Source: Hemerocallis citrina
Lineage: Eukaryota > Streptophyta > Magnoliopsida > Asparagales > Asphodelaceae
NCBI GenBank assembly: GCA_017893485.1
Contig: CM030367.1
Location: 143,457,767-143,521,766, forward strand
DNA length: 64,000 bases
Reading direction: 5' to 3'
Below the pieces are notes generated by a model. That model ran no database searches. It was not told the origin of the DNA and saw only the letters and a list, made by a program, of their open reading frames with translations. The position numbers and the translations under genes are program-made. Below, piece after piece: positions 11,702 through 24,800 of this stretch (position 1 is the first letter of the stretch; each line of letters starts with the position of its first letter).

Positions 11702-12180
11702 TGATGCGGTTTGTTTTTGGAGGTGGCTGCAACAGGTGTGAGTTCGCTCAATTTATAAAGTGAAAGTCGCGGTACTAACTATACACCTGACCCTTGGCCG
11801 AAGGAACGACTCGGGAGCAGGCAGGAGTGAGGTGGAGGTCGGATGCTTGGCTCAGATCTGGAGGCTTGGCTCGATCTAGGAACACCGGGGTTGATCCCGG
11901 TGACAAGCCCTCTGACGGTCTAGTTAGTTACTGAAGAGTAACAGTAGCTAGAATTTTTAGAGGGGAAAAGATTGATTATCTGGGGAAGGGGGAGAGGACC
12001 TGGTATTTATAGGTAGGAAAAACGGGTCTGGGAGCCTACTGGACCGGGTTGGACCCGTTTGCATATGGGTCCGAAGTGGTAGAGGCCCGTTTGTCCCCTG
12101 GTTGACCTGATGATCACAGAAGTGTGAATCTTGAGGGGATCCTGTGGCCCAGGAGGGGCCACATCATTCATACCATATCA
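11702..12180 (-). repeat. 5' LTR of Tat element 2 (short version)
   Basis: Read on the minus strand it begins TGATATGG at 12180 and ends CCGCATCA at 11702, 479 bp. The TATAAAT box is at 12005-12011 and the hairpin CCGGGATCAACCCCGG at 11885-11900. It is about 100 bp shorter than the LTRs of element 3, mainly because the repeated CCACGTCAG block upstream of the TATA box is absent. Confidence 0.85.
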
Positions 12181-12804
12181 ATCACCTTCATTAATAATAA
12201 TCATCGAAGTCCTCAAAGTAATTTTCTACATATCAGAAATCGGTACTTCATACTTTGATTCAATAGGGGTGCACCAAGGCCTTGCAACAGTGCAGCGCAT
12301 GGGACATTTGCAGGAAGCTACTGGATTTTGAACCCCGCCCCCCCCCCCCCCCCCCCCCCCCCCCCCCACAATTTGATACAACACAATCTTTAGCCAAAAT
12401 GGCAAGCTCACTATGTTCGGTCTACTTTTTCTGTCAAATATTGCAAGATATATTCGGTCTACTTTTTCTGTCAACAGTGCACAAATCATATTCATACTTC
12501 ATTTAGCAATACATCAAACATCAGCAGTGAAACAATGAAGAGATCGAGAACACACAATATGATGTCACTAAGCCATGATCTTTTAAACAACACCATCAGC
12601 CAAGAATTCTAAATACGACACAAGATGTGAATAAATACACTACCATCTCTCCTTATTGAACTTTTTTTATGCTAAACGTTCAAGAGGAATAAAAATTTCA
12701 CAAGGATAAGAAAGAACAGAAAAAAAATCTGCAACAAGATTACTACAACAGATACAGGTCATATAAGATTAGCGGCAATTTTTTACAAACATGAAAGGCA
12801 TCAG
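12181..12804 (-). other. 3' untranslated/downstream region of the TPR gene
   Basis: No coding sequence is seen between the TPR stop codon and the LTR of element 2. A run of about 30 C (12338-12367) reads as a G-run in the sense of the gene. The polyadenylation site cannot be fixed by eye; no canonical AATAAA is obvious on the minus strand close to the stop. Confidence 0.5.
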
Positions 12805-15800
12805 TCACCTTTGGAGCTGATCAGTAGCTGCTGGATTACTTGTAGCTGACGATGTGGGTGTCCTTCCATTAGGTGTTCCATTCTCAGCAGGCGCCGGGGT
12901 GGATCCCCATTTCCCCTCAGACTCCAACGGTTCGATCACTTTAACTGATCCATCTGTCAGTCCGATTGCAAGTTGGTTCGGCTCTTGAGGGTGCACGGCT
13001 ATAACCAAGGGGTAGACCGTAGGGTTGCTGGGGTAATTAAAACAACAAATAAATGCAAAATCAGTTTTCGGTATTGAGTTTTTAAGCATCACACACTCTG
13101 CAAATTAATCACAGACTATATTCGAATTGCTTCTTTGATAAGCTCACATAATATGATTTTGAACCTCCAAAACTAAGAGACTTAAAAAAGAAAGAAAATG
13201 ACGGGGAGCAATAATTCTAAAATAGAAACAAAATAAGAATATAGACATCACTTAAATACAGTTTCTGACAGTTCTTAGTTTTAGATAAGTTATTGACCTA
13301 TTGTTTATGATGATAAATCTCTATGAAGGAACTACTTAATATGGGACAAGTTATGCATATATACCTGTTTGCTGCTGGCGGGGACAGGTAAGCTGATTGG
13401 GCAATCCTACATCTCAATCTCAAGTTATCAGCATCAAATACGCCAATGTTACCATCACAGAAGGAAACATACACTAGTTGGCTATTGCACGAGTATGATG
13501 CATAGGATATCGGAGCCGAGAGATTATCTTGAGGAATCCACTGAAATGCAGAGAAATTGTGAGTGTGCGTATGTACGTGTTTTTTTTTTCCATCACAAAA
13601 AAAATATATACACTATTTACAAAATAACTAGCAAGGCACCTGATGGATAAGGTCCATTTTCGAAGCTTCATAAATTGCAACTTGTGTTTCATGTGCGACC
13701 AACAAGCGACTTTGGTCAGAACTGAACTGGACTCGAGTATCACCAGTAGGAGCCTTTCCAGCAGGAAGTTGAATCATTATAGATTTCTTTTTCTCCCAGG
13801 TGTCAGTGGTCCACACACATAACTACAATAGAATTTGAATTGATCAAATCAAGAGCAATACAAATGCAACTATATAGTCAAACTTCGCTACAGTTAAAAA
13901 AGAAAGAAAGAAGAGAAAATTCATTGTCATTTTGCTAAATGCTTGAGGAATTTTTTTTTCCAAATGTTAAATTGGAAGTTAAAAGGAACAACGGTAAATA
14001 AATTATCATTCAATGTCCTGTAATCTAGTGTTTGTATATCAAATCCGATTTATGACTGCAAGTCAATGTTGAAGGTGACAAATGATCCAAAGAGCTAGCG
14101 GGAGAAGAAGCAATGCAGGCTACACTGGGACAGGACATGACCCCTTGGTTATGGGGGTTGCCCTCTATATTAGATGCATGGGGCTCCATATGTAGCACCA
14201 GAATGTCTATTATACCTGTTTGCCCCTTACGTAGTCTCGGGTCTGGTTTCCCCATATCATCCTAGGTTTCCCCAATATGAATTATGCAATGACTAATACC
14301 TTTTGGACCTATTTTTTATCATCACTTAGTAACAAAAACATAACATAGATACATAAATATTGCATTGTACTCTTTGCACAGCAATAGGCTATGCAATGTG
14401 GTGAAATACTCTGTGGCCGATGGCAGGTACACATTCTCAAATTCTCTCTCACAAGGTACCACAACAATAACAAACAACAGCAAAAACAAAGCCTTTATCC
14501 CAAATTTTTGGGGTCGGCTACATGAATCCTTCATCTCCACTCAACTCCTATTGTGGGCCACTTCCTTCTCGCACAAGGTACCAAGGTTCTAATTTTTTTT
14601 CAAAAAGCTAAAATATAGAAAGCTATCCAAGACAGATTGTGTGGAAAAAAGAACACCAATAACTTTTTTGTAACTCACCTGAGCATCAGCACCTGAAGAC
14701 ACTAGTATATTTAGGTTGTTAGAGAAAGCTAAACCAGATATGCGTCTCTGGTGACCCTTCAATTTTGTTTTAACCTACCAGAAAACATGGGCAAAATTAG
14801 TGATAAATCAAAAGCAATTCAAAGAGCATCAATATCATTGGATTCACAGAAGTTAAAGAGAGAAGAGATGCTACCTCATCGACTCTCACATTGTATATAT
14901 GGATGGTTGAATCTTCCATTCCAATTGCTATAATGTTATTGTCTTGAGGATGGAATGCTAAAAAGGTTGAAGCTGGTGGTGGTGGCATGAATGTCGTCAT
15001 GACCTGCATAAGTATAAACAATAGCTCAGCAGTTAAAATGTAATCAGTATTAATAAAATAGTCCATATTATCTAATTTGGAGTATCAATCTGATAAGTAA
15101 CCTTGAATGTCATCATGTTGAATAAAGAGACCTTCCCACCACATGCAGACATAACATACGAATCATTCTTCGAGAGTGCTATACATGGGACAGCTTCTTC
15201 AGGCTTAGTATCTGAGACATCATTTGTCATAACAAGACCACTATTTGGTTGCCAATGTTGAGGTATTACACTGGCTGTGGCCTTCATATCCAAACAGACT
15301 TACAGGTTATATTTCTTTGATTCATAAAACAACCAAAGAGACTAAAGAAAACAAGAAATTACCTTGCCAGTTGGATTTTGCTCAGTACGGCTCCACTTCC
15401 ACAGCCTCTGAACAGCATTTGAGGCCAGTGCTAACAAACCAACCCCAGAATTTGTGTATAGTAATCTGGCAACCTGTTTGTGAATTGGGGTGGTTACTCT
15501 TTAAATCAATTATGTAGCTAGTTTTCAGTAAAAGTGAATGCCATACAGATTAGCAATATGAACCTTGCTGGTAGGATCAGTGTTGTCCGGCATTGTAACA
15601 ACCCGGCAGTGTTGTGGGTTTTGAATTTCAGCCAATCCCAGGGATTTGGTCCTATCTGGAAGGTCTTCTGAAACTCTGGGCTTAATATCAATGCTCCTCG
15701 ATGCAGGATCACCTATATTCTATATAATTCAACGAAATAAGATGATATTATGAAAAGTACCACCATTCTAAAAAGGAGTATACCTTTCGCAAAAATATGA

Positions 15801-18800
15801 TAAAAAATCAATTGTTCATGCAAATAGATTACAAAACACTCCAAGTATAGGAGTTTCTTATTTGACATACAATAGAAGGAGATGGTCTGGCAGGAGAGTT
15901 TCTGTCTAAACGATCGACTCTACTGATGTTCGGAGAGATGCTTGAAGCAACAGGAGCACTGGAGACCTGATAAGAGTGAGAAGTATGAATTTTAATACTG
16001 AAAAATACAAATTATCACCTATTCTCTAGAAAGGAAAGAAGTAAAGAAAGGAAGAAAGAAAAAGGAAAAAAGCAATTTGTTACCTTGACCGGAGAAGCTT
16101 CATACTGAGCTCTAAAAGCTTCAAACGATCTATTCCCAAAAGCTCGCAAAGATCTGAGGCCCTCAGCATTAGCAAGAATCTTAAATCCATTATCCACTGT
16201 AGTGACAGCAAGGAGATTTCCTTCCTTGTTGAACCTCAAGCGAGGAAGACTCTGGCATGAAATAAGTAATTGATTAAAGGTTATCTAATGAAACACATTT
16301 ACATATTTTTGTAACTGAAAATGCCAAAACTGACCGGCAGTCCACCATCTGCTTCTGTGCTTGCAATCATATTTAGATTGTCTACATCCCAAAATTTTAT
16401 CTGACTATCTTCACCAGCAGCCAAAAAGTGATTCTGTGCGGTATCAAACTGCACAACGCCTGCTGATTTTTTCCGGAATCCTAAGTATGTTCTCTTTATG
16501 GCTCCTTCACTTTCGTTCCACTCAACCAAATAAGAATCCCCATCTTTGCTAGTCCCACAAGAGAATAACCTGCATGATAAATTACATGTAAGAAATAGAA
16601 TCCCTAATTAGTTAATGAATAAATTTAATTTAACTCAAGCTAATACAACAACTCAACAAAGCTTATATCCAAATCTTTGGAGACAGCTTAAATCTGTTCC
16701 TCATTTTAGCCATATCAAGGCAAATTTTGTTTACTAGATTAACACCCATCATTTTAACTACCTTAATAAATAAATATATAAATAATAGTTGTACCCAGTT
16801 TTTACTCCCTCAACTTAAATCCTATCATTTTCCCCTAACTGATGCAATCATTGGGCTCTGCTGTCCATTGCACATGCAGTCACTCGTCATTTTATCTTCT
16901 AAGGTTTTTGTACTCATCCACCTCAACAGCCTCACTTCAGCTATACAGCCTATACTCATTTTCTGAAGTGCTGTTCTTGATTGCACAACATTCAAAACCA
17001 TAAGACAACATTGCTCCTTTTAACACAAGCTAATTACTCCTATAATGACTTATCTTACCTGCTTCCATCAGCAGTATATAACATTGTAGTGCACCATCGC
17101 CCAGGAGCATCATAATCAACTCTAGACCCCATGCTATCATATAGCCATGCCTTGATTTTTCCATCAAGTGAAGTTGAAAAAATGAACTGAAAATTCAAAA
17201 CAGTCAATCTGGTATCAGGCATGCCCAAAAGAAAATATCTAAATGACACACAAAAGTAAACTCAAACCAAATACGCATCCAGATGCACATTAGATGTATT
17301 CCACACTGAAAACTAGAAATAAGTTAAGCTAACAAACCAGTATAGGAACCATAATAATTAGGAGGTAATAGCTCAGTTTTTCAGTGTTCTAAAAGTCGAA
17401 TTTATGTGGTGTTCGGCGCGTATGTGCTATGCAGTGAGAAATCTCCTATTTTGAGCCACATATGGCCTATTTTGTAAAAACGATGATTATGTGATTGCAT
17501 AATTCAATATGCAGGTGCATGTTATATATGCGCCAGCATATTTCGAGAATGCGGGTGCATAATTCGAGTGGTTTGGGTATATTAAAATCAATATGAATAG
17601 TTTTTTAGACCGGAATCGGAACCTGACCCCTTTTAAATCAAAAAAAAGGCCGGAAGACAAGGCTTGCTTATTTCTTCCTTCTTTCACAAGTTAACAATTT
17701 TACAATTGAACGCTGCAAATTAATTCTAGTAGTGGTTTCATGTCTTTGTTTAATGAATGTTGCAATTTGCAAACTAAATCTAGTTATTCTTTTTTATCAT
17801 TTTCAATTAATGTTGCAAACTAATTTTAGTAGTTGTCAACTTGTACTAAGTCTTTGATTTATTAATAAATGTTTTTTTTGTTTGAATGAACGATGGTAAC
17901 AACCAACAAAGAGATTAATTAATGAATGTTACAAACTACTTTCAATATTTTTATTTTTTTTGAAAATTTACTTTTAATAGTTGTTATGCCTTCTTTTCAT
18001 ATGATTATATTATGCACTTATGCTATACTTGCATATGTTTTATGTCCTTCTGGTTTTTCCATTTTTTTCTGAAATTTTCTTCTCTGATTTTGCTGACTTT
18101 TTCTTTTTTATCTTCTAATATTTATTTTTTTATATTTTTAAGGGTTTTTTATAAGAAAAAAATCCCAACCACATATGTGGTCGCATATGCAGTATGTGCC
18201 AAAAACACATAATACCGCACATTGCCTTCTGTAACACTGATTTTTCAGAAGCAAATGGAAAAAAGAAGATTCATGCAGCTACATCATACAATTGGCGGAA
18301 ATGTTTTGTTTTTTGTTAGTAACCTTCGATAATAACGAATCATATCTTGAGTCCTTTAATTTAGAAAAAAAGGAAGATGCAGTTTACTAATGTGCAACAT
18401 GTAGACAATGGCTGATCACAAAACTAAAAATAAAGATTAATACCTTTTCATCACGAGGTTGCACATTTGTAATCCAACCATCAAATAAGGTGACAGATTG
18501 CATATGTTTCCATTCACATGAATAATCATGTTTATAAAATGGATTTTCTCAAACAACAACGAAAAAGAAGAAAAAAAATTGGGGCTGTTACAAGTTAAGA
18601 CATGTCATTTTAAAACTCGCCTTATTCCAGTTCCCCAGTTATATCAGAAGTAATTTCTCGTCAAACTAAAATTTAAATTTTGGAGGAAAAGAGAACAGAA
18701 AAGAAGATATTGTAATGTCTAAGAGAATATGATGTATTGTAATAAGTATTTTTTTTTCTAAAAAACACAGCCAATGAAGTGTACCTGAATATTCTCTTTG

Positions 18801-21800
18801 TGATGAGGACAGATGGAATAAACAGGTGCCTCATGTCCTTCAAAAACATGAAGTCTTTGTCCATTTAAATCCCAAACCTTAATATACAAAAAGATTTCGT
18901 TAGCAAGGTGGAAAGATGAGACTGTAACATTTTTTTAAAATGAAGTAATTGTAGTTCTTACTTTTATTAGCTTATCATCCCCGCAAGAAACTACACACAA
19001 TTGTTTGTTTGGATGAGAGAAGGCTATGTCATTGACTCCTCCAACATGAGCATCAATCTGCTCGTAAAAGATAAGAGACATTAAATGTGCATAACATTCC
19101 GCTGATTTGAAATTAAAGAGTAAATGGCACTCACCTCTATGAGTTGGCGTAGGTCATTTGGTGCTTGATAAGCATGGAGATGAATCAAGTGTTTCGAGAA
19201 TGCAACCCCTACCGTAGTAAATTGTATCTCATAAGCAATCAGCAAACAACAGATTTTGCTTATCCACACCATATGATATACTTACCAACGAAACTTCCAT
19301 CTGTACTCCAAGTTACTCGAGTAATTGCTACTACAGAATCTTTGACAATAGCAGCCTGGTTCAACGTGGAAGAATACCCAGGAGTTGATATATGTATATC
19401 AATTTGATGCATCGAAACAAAATAACTTATTTTTAAAGTTAAATGACGTATATGTTTCTGGTACAAAATGGGAAAAAAAAAGACAGCCATATTCAGGTAT
19501 AAACCTCTAATTAGCAAAAAAAACGACAGAAGAGCCTCAGCTATAAATTATTGGAGTCAGCCATATAGATCGTTTTTTTTCCTCCAACTAAGTTAAGGAC
19601 CATTTTCTGTCCTCCTTTGTCAAACTCACAACAATCTTATGATATCCTAAGTCAAATCCATAGGCTGAATACTCCCCGTATTCTTTGTTCCATTATCTAG
19701 AATCTTTCTAACTTAACCGGTATCATCAGTCTTTTTGTGCATACCCAAACCATCTTGATTGACTTTCCTTCATATTACAAACAAAAATTAATAGCAACAG
19801 CAGAATGTTGTGCATACAGTTAGAACGAGCCATAATGAAAACTGCAGTGGCACACTTCAGACATTAACCACTCGTAAACAGCTCTTTGCCCAAACTCATC
19901 CCTGAAGTTTAGAAATGCCTAAAAACACCCTAAACTGTCTATGCCCAGCTACCTTTGCTAAGATCAGTAAGTTCTACAAATATGATTGAAGAGTGTTATT
20001 TAACTTGATGAAGGTGCTAAAGTTGAAGTTGCTCCTCATGCTTCTGCTGAAAATTTAGTGGGCTAGTTTATGGGTGGTACTAGGCATTTTCAACTTTCAG
20101 AAATATTTGTAAATTAAGAGCCCAGGAAATTTTCAAAAATTTATCCTAAAAAGCATTAATGCATCTTTCATTTGATTTTGAAGTAACTATTGCACGTTGT
20201 GTACTATAGACGAACAATTTAAAGTGACCAAACTTGTAGATATTTTTAAATTATGTTCGTCTCCTAACATTGCCCTTTTTTCTACTTTTTCTATTTTATA
20301 ATTTTCAGCCATATTGCCAAGTGACATACAACATTTAGTGAAACCACAGAAAACTATTAATCCATTTATCTGATCTACGTCCACACCTACCAACATTAAA
20401 AAATTCCACCTACCAACATTAAAAAAATCGTAAATCTTGAACTACAAAACATAGTTTTACAGAAGTATTTGCTAAACTCTCGTAGGACATGGAAATCTAT
20501 AAGGTCATCTCATCATTTGGGAGCTCCACAATCTATATTGATCAGACCTCACAAATGACCGACTAACCATTACAGTTGTATGTAAAGCATTTTAGATTTG
20601 TAATCTGGCTCCTTTACCCACTTCTAAGTATGAATGGAACAGAAAATCCAGTTTATTTTTCACATAAATCATTACCAAAACCGAGGAATAACAATAAGGT
20701 AGAAGGATAATACACGACTCTGATGTACCCTAAAGCATCCTATTTTATTACTAAGCAAGGCCTAGAAAAGGCTTAAACAAGTGTTGTTGGCTGTTTTTGC
20801 TCAAAACCAAGCTTGCCTTTAGTCCCACATCGGTGGGAACATGTGTATTGTGAGTGGCTATAATACAACCCCTCCTTTACTCCATTGAAGACTTGTGTGG
20901 TGTGGGGAACCCGTGGGCCACACGCGCGCACCGCCGCCGCCGCTCTGCCCGGTTCGGTTCGGCGCGCGTAATGGGCACGGGTGTGCGCCCGCACCTGCGG
21001 ACACGAATGTCGATCCGAATTGCTCTTTGGGTTTGGATTGAGGCCCAAAACTCCTTTTTGCTAATTGTGTTTTACCTTTTGGCTATTTCCTCCAACCGTT
21101 GGATTAGTTATTCAGATCCGAAAATTTTGCCACCTTCTCTCCACACGTTCAGCAACGTTCACGATTTTCTGCCTATATATTTCCATCTTCTCATCCTTTT
21201 ACAACTACTTAAAAATATTTCCCCTGAGCACTCTTCCTCTTCTCTGCCAATTCCGATAATCTGCTTTTCTCTTCCGTTCTGGGCAAGGACAAGTTCGGGT
21301 CGATCTCTCGACGTTGTGTGCGACAGCGAGACGCCGGTGATACCGGGAGTTTTACCACTAGGAGCATCTGAGAAACGTCTGCACATAAGACCTCGAATCA
21401 ACTCTTAGAGCAGTGCGTTCCGCGCGACTTCCCCATAAGCCGGTAACTCTGCTTTAATTTATTTTGTTTATTGTTTCCAGTTGAGAAAAAATCAAAGATT
21501 CGAGGAAAATTCATATAACAATCTAACAATCTAAGAGTTGATCCGAATATACCTTATTACTATTTGTTCTCGCTGTTCATATATAGATACTGTTCATATA
21601 TATATATATATACTGTTCGTTATTAAATCTCACTTATTATTGGAAGGGGAAAGAGTTAGCAAGTTCATACATATATACTGTTCATTATTAACTTTCTTCT
21701 GCACAATAATAATTATAATTAGAAAGGGAACGTTAACATCTTAATCAATATGTACCCGGTGTTCCACTAAACATTTGTTTATCCTATATTTTTCTTTTGG

Positions 21801-24800
21801 ACTTATGCCAGTGTAGTGTCTCAAAAACTGTGTATGATGTATTGAGAGTATTCAAAAACATTGGAGAGGTGTTACTTTCATGTTCTTCAAGGTCTTTTAA
21901 TAATATAGCATGAAATCCTAGTTAACTTTCTTCTGCTATACTGTATATATATATGATCAATAACAAACAATCAGTGCTAACTTTCTTCTGTTAATTAAAT
22001 TCATTATTAAAAATTGTAAGGGCTACCAAAATCTCACCTATTAGTGATCAGGCCTAAATTAGCACATAAAAAAAAATGCATATTGTTAATCTGCCAAGCA
22101 CGCATATATATATTCATTAAATTGCATACTGATTAAATTAGCACATATATCTACACATATTTTCTCTTTCATAAAGTGTTGCTCATATTACTTATTATTC
22201 ACATACTTTGTTGCATCACTATAAATTCCCACATTATAGAATATCTGTAGCTTTAATATTCCTACAGTAGTGATCTATTGTTAATCACAATATTTGTTGG
22301 CACCAACATTTGTGTTATTAGATTCATTTTAATATTCTCACAGCTTTAGAATACTTCTCGCTGTAAATTTGTTTTATTAACTTGCAATCATCAATTTGCT
22401 AGTATAATTAAGTGTCAGTTTATATTGTAAGTAACATTACTGCTTACACAACAATAGCAACGCTAGTATTAATTTGTGGTGCTAGATATTACTTTGGTAC
22501 TCTTTAACCATTTAGATAAAAGGAACAGTTTATTGACCTTGCAAATTCCTTTTAAAAGAAATCTAAAGTTCTAAAAAGTAAAGATAAATTTGGGAACAAG
22601 CCAAAAGGGTCATTCTGTCAACCGGGTGTAAACAGCCCTAAGCGACATGGTATTTAAGCGTCTTCGGACCACCGCTAGCTGGGAACCGACTCCTACAGCT
22701 AACCCAAGTTAATCAGAACTTGATAGACTAAAGATTTGTTTAGGTTGATTAGCAAGATCATTAAACTATTTTCTAGAGCCCCTGACACCTTTATTAAGTA
22801 GCTACAATATTATTCTTGCAGACTCTAGACTGCTATACTATTTATCATGACTATGAAAGAAGAGACGGACTCTGCCAAGCCAGCCAAGTTTGATGGCACC
22901 CACTTCAAGAGGTGGCAAAGTCAGATGAAATTCTGGCTCACCACTTTAGGACTGCTTTCAGCAATTGATGGATCCACACCCATCACAGCAGATTCTGACA
23001 ATTCTGAGTCTACCAAAGAAGTTTCTGAATCCCCTATTTCCTCTCAAACTCCTAAGAAACCCTCTAGTTCCCAAAAACCTAAAACCCCCAAGGAAATAGA
23101 CTTTAACTATTTTCATCGAATTCTAAGCGCTTTATCTGATTCTCTTTATGATATATTCTTTGAATATAAAAACGCTAAAGAACTTTGGGATGCTTTGGAA
23201 GATGAATATGGTTGTGACGATGTTGGAATTGACAGATTCAATTCTTCTGCTTTTAATAGGTATTTCTTGGTAGATAACAAACCTATGAATGACCAAATCC
23301 ATGAATTCCAAGAATATGTGAGGCATATTCAAGCCAAAGGTACAATATTTTCTACTGAGTATAAGATAGCTTGCCTAATAGATAAGCTCCCTCCTTCTTG
23401 GTCTGATGTCAAGAAGGAAGGAACTCATACTCAAGGTGAGCTTACCTTTGCCCAAGTCCTAAAGAAGATTAGAACAGAAGATCAACCTAGGCTAAGGTCC
23501 AACCCAAAAAATGAGTAGAAAGCAAAGGTAAACCTTGTAGTATCATCCCAAGGCAAACCCAAATCTAAGAATCCTCACAAACCTAAGAAAAACTCCTTCA
23601 AGAAAAAAAACTTTCAGCCTCATCACCAGAATCACCAAAACCGCCAACACCAGCAAAACCACAGGACTAGAAACTTTAGTCAGACTCAGGATCAACAGAA
23701 GTTTTGTTTGGTGTGTGGAAGAACAAACCATCTATCCTTCAATTGTTTTCATAGGAAGAAGGAACCAATCAAGACTCCTTATAAGGGGAAAGGCCCTACC
23801 AAACCAGAAGCCAACATGATTCTGAATGGATCTTCTAGTTCCTTCAGATCTGTGACTTACCAACCTTCTGTTAATATTTCTTACCATTCTGATGACTGGT
23901 GGTTGGATTCTGGAGCTAATGTTCATGTTTCATTTGATCGCTCATGTTTTTCAAACTATCAGGAATCATGTGGAGGAGGCATAACCCTAGGTGATGGATC
24001 AACGGCACAGATTGTAGGAAGAGGAAGAATAGATCTGAAGATGACATCAGGGAAAAATCTGCCTCTTCTTGATGTACTTCATGTGCCGTCAGTTAGGAGG
24101 AACTTAGTTAGTGGTTCCCTTCTTGTACCGTCAGGTTTCAAGATTGTAATGGAAGCCAATAAAGTTGTATTTTCTAAGAATGAGTCTTTTGTTGGAAAAG
24201 GATATGTAAAGGATGGTCTTTTTATTCTCAGTACTATAAATAAAATGTCAGATCCTACTCCTGTTGTTTCAAATATAGAATCTTCCAATGATTGGCATGG
24301 TAGACTAGGTCATGTGAATCTGGGTTCTCTTAGAAGGATGATGAACTTAACTCTCATTCCCAAGTCTCCTGTAGATAATAAACACAAATGTGAAATTTGT
24401 GTTCAAGCCAAACATTCTAGACTACCTTTCAAATCTATAGAAAGGAATTCTGATCCTCTAGAACTAGTTCATAGTGATGTTTGTGACTCAAATAGGGTTT
24501 TGACCCGAGGCGGTAGGAAATACTGTCACTTTTGTAGATGATTGTTCTAAGTATTGCTATACCTACCTTCTCAAAACCAAAGATGAAGTTCTAAATAGAT
24601 TTAAGGTTTACAAATCCGAAGCTGAGAACCAATTAGAGAAAAAGATTAAGATCCTTAGATCTGATCGTGGCGGAGAGTATACCTCAAACGAAATGACTAA
24701 CTTCTGTGAAGAACACGGAATAATTCATGAGGTGACTGCTCCTTACTCACCACAGTCCAATGGAGTTGCTGAAAGGAAGAATCGAACTCTGTTAAACATG

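Larger units (their letters stand above)
7178..12180 (-). mobile_element. Ty3/Gypsy (Tat clade) element 2, 5' part
   Basis: Read on the minus strand this is 5' LTR (12180-11702), PBS, gag, protease, reverse transcriptase, two RNase H domains and the zinc-binding start of integrase, where the long LTR (3823-7177) cuts it at 7178. The remaining pol, antisense ORF and 3' LTR must lie left of the window. Gag and pol match element 3 closely, so both are the same family. It sits downstream of the TPR gene in the same orientation; its LTR begins about 620 bp from the stop codon. The flank ATCAC (12181-12185) would be its target-site copy, not testable here. Confidence 0.9.
12805..19355 (-). other. 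TPR4-like: TPR gene exons 10-25 (WD40 propellers, C-terminus)
   Basis: Exon coordinates on the minus strand: 19286-19355, 19135-19208, 18962-19057, 18785-18877, 17059-17186, 16335-16569, 16084-16251, 15871-15966, 15564-15719, 15363-15473, 15102-15281, 14875-15003, 14679-14774, 13640-13822, 13365-13540, 12805-13027. Exon 10 resumes after the Copia-bearing intron with AAIVKDSVVAITRVTWSTDG. For exon 18 the acceptor that keeps frame is at 15719/15720 (TATAG then AATATAGGTG); the AG seven bases further in would shift the frame. Exon 25 ends SNPAATDQLQR before the TGA at 12805-12807. Confidence 0.9.

Noticed and set aside
12226..12506. Poly-Pro and poly-Gly frames around 12340
   Set aside because: They come from the C homopolymer and are not coding.
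15518..15712. Minus-strand open frame MILHRGALILSPEFQK...
   Set aside because: It is the wrong frame of TPR exon 18; the correct frame is set by the acceptor at 15719.
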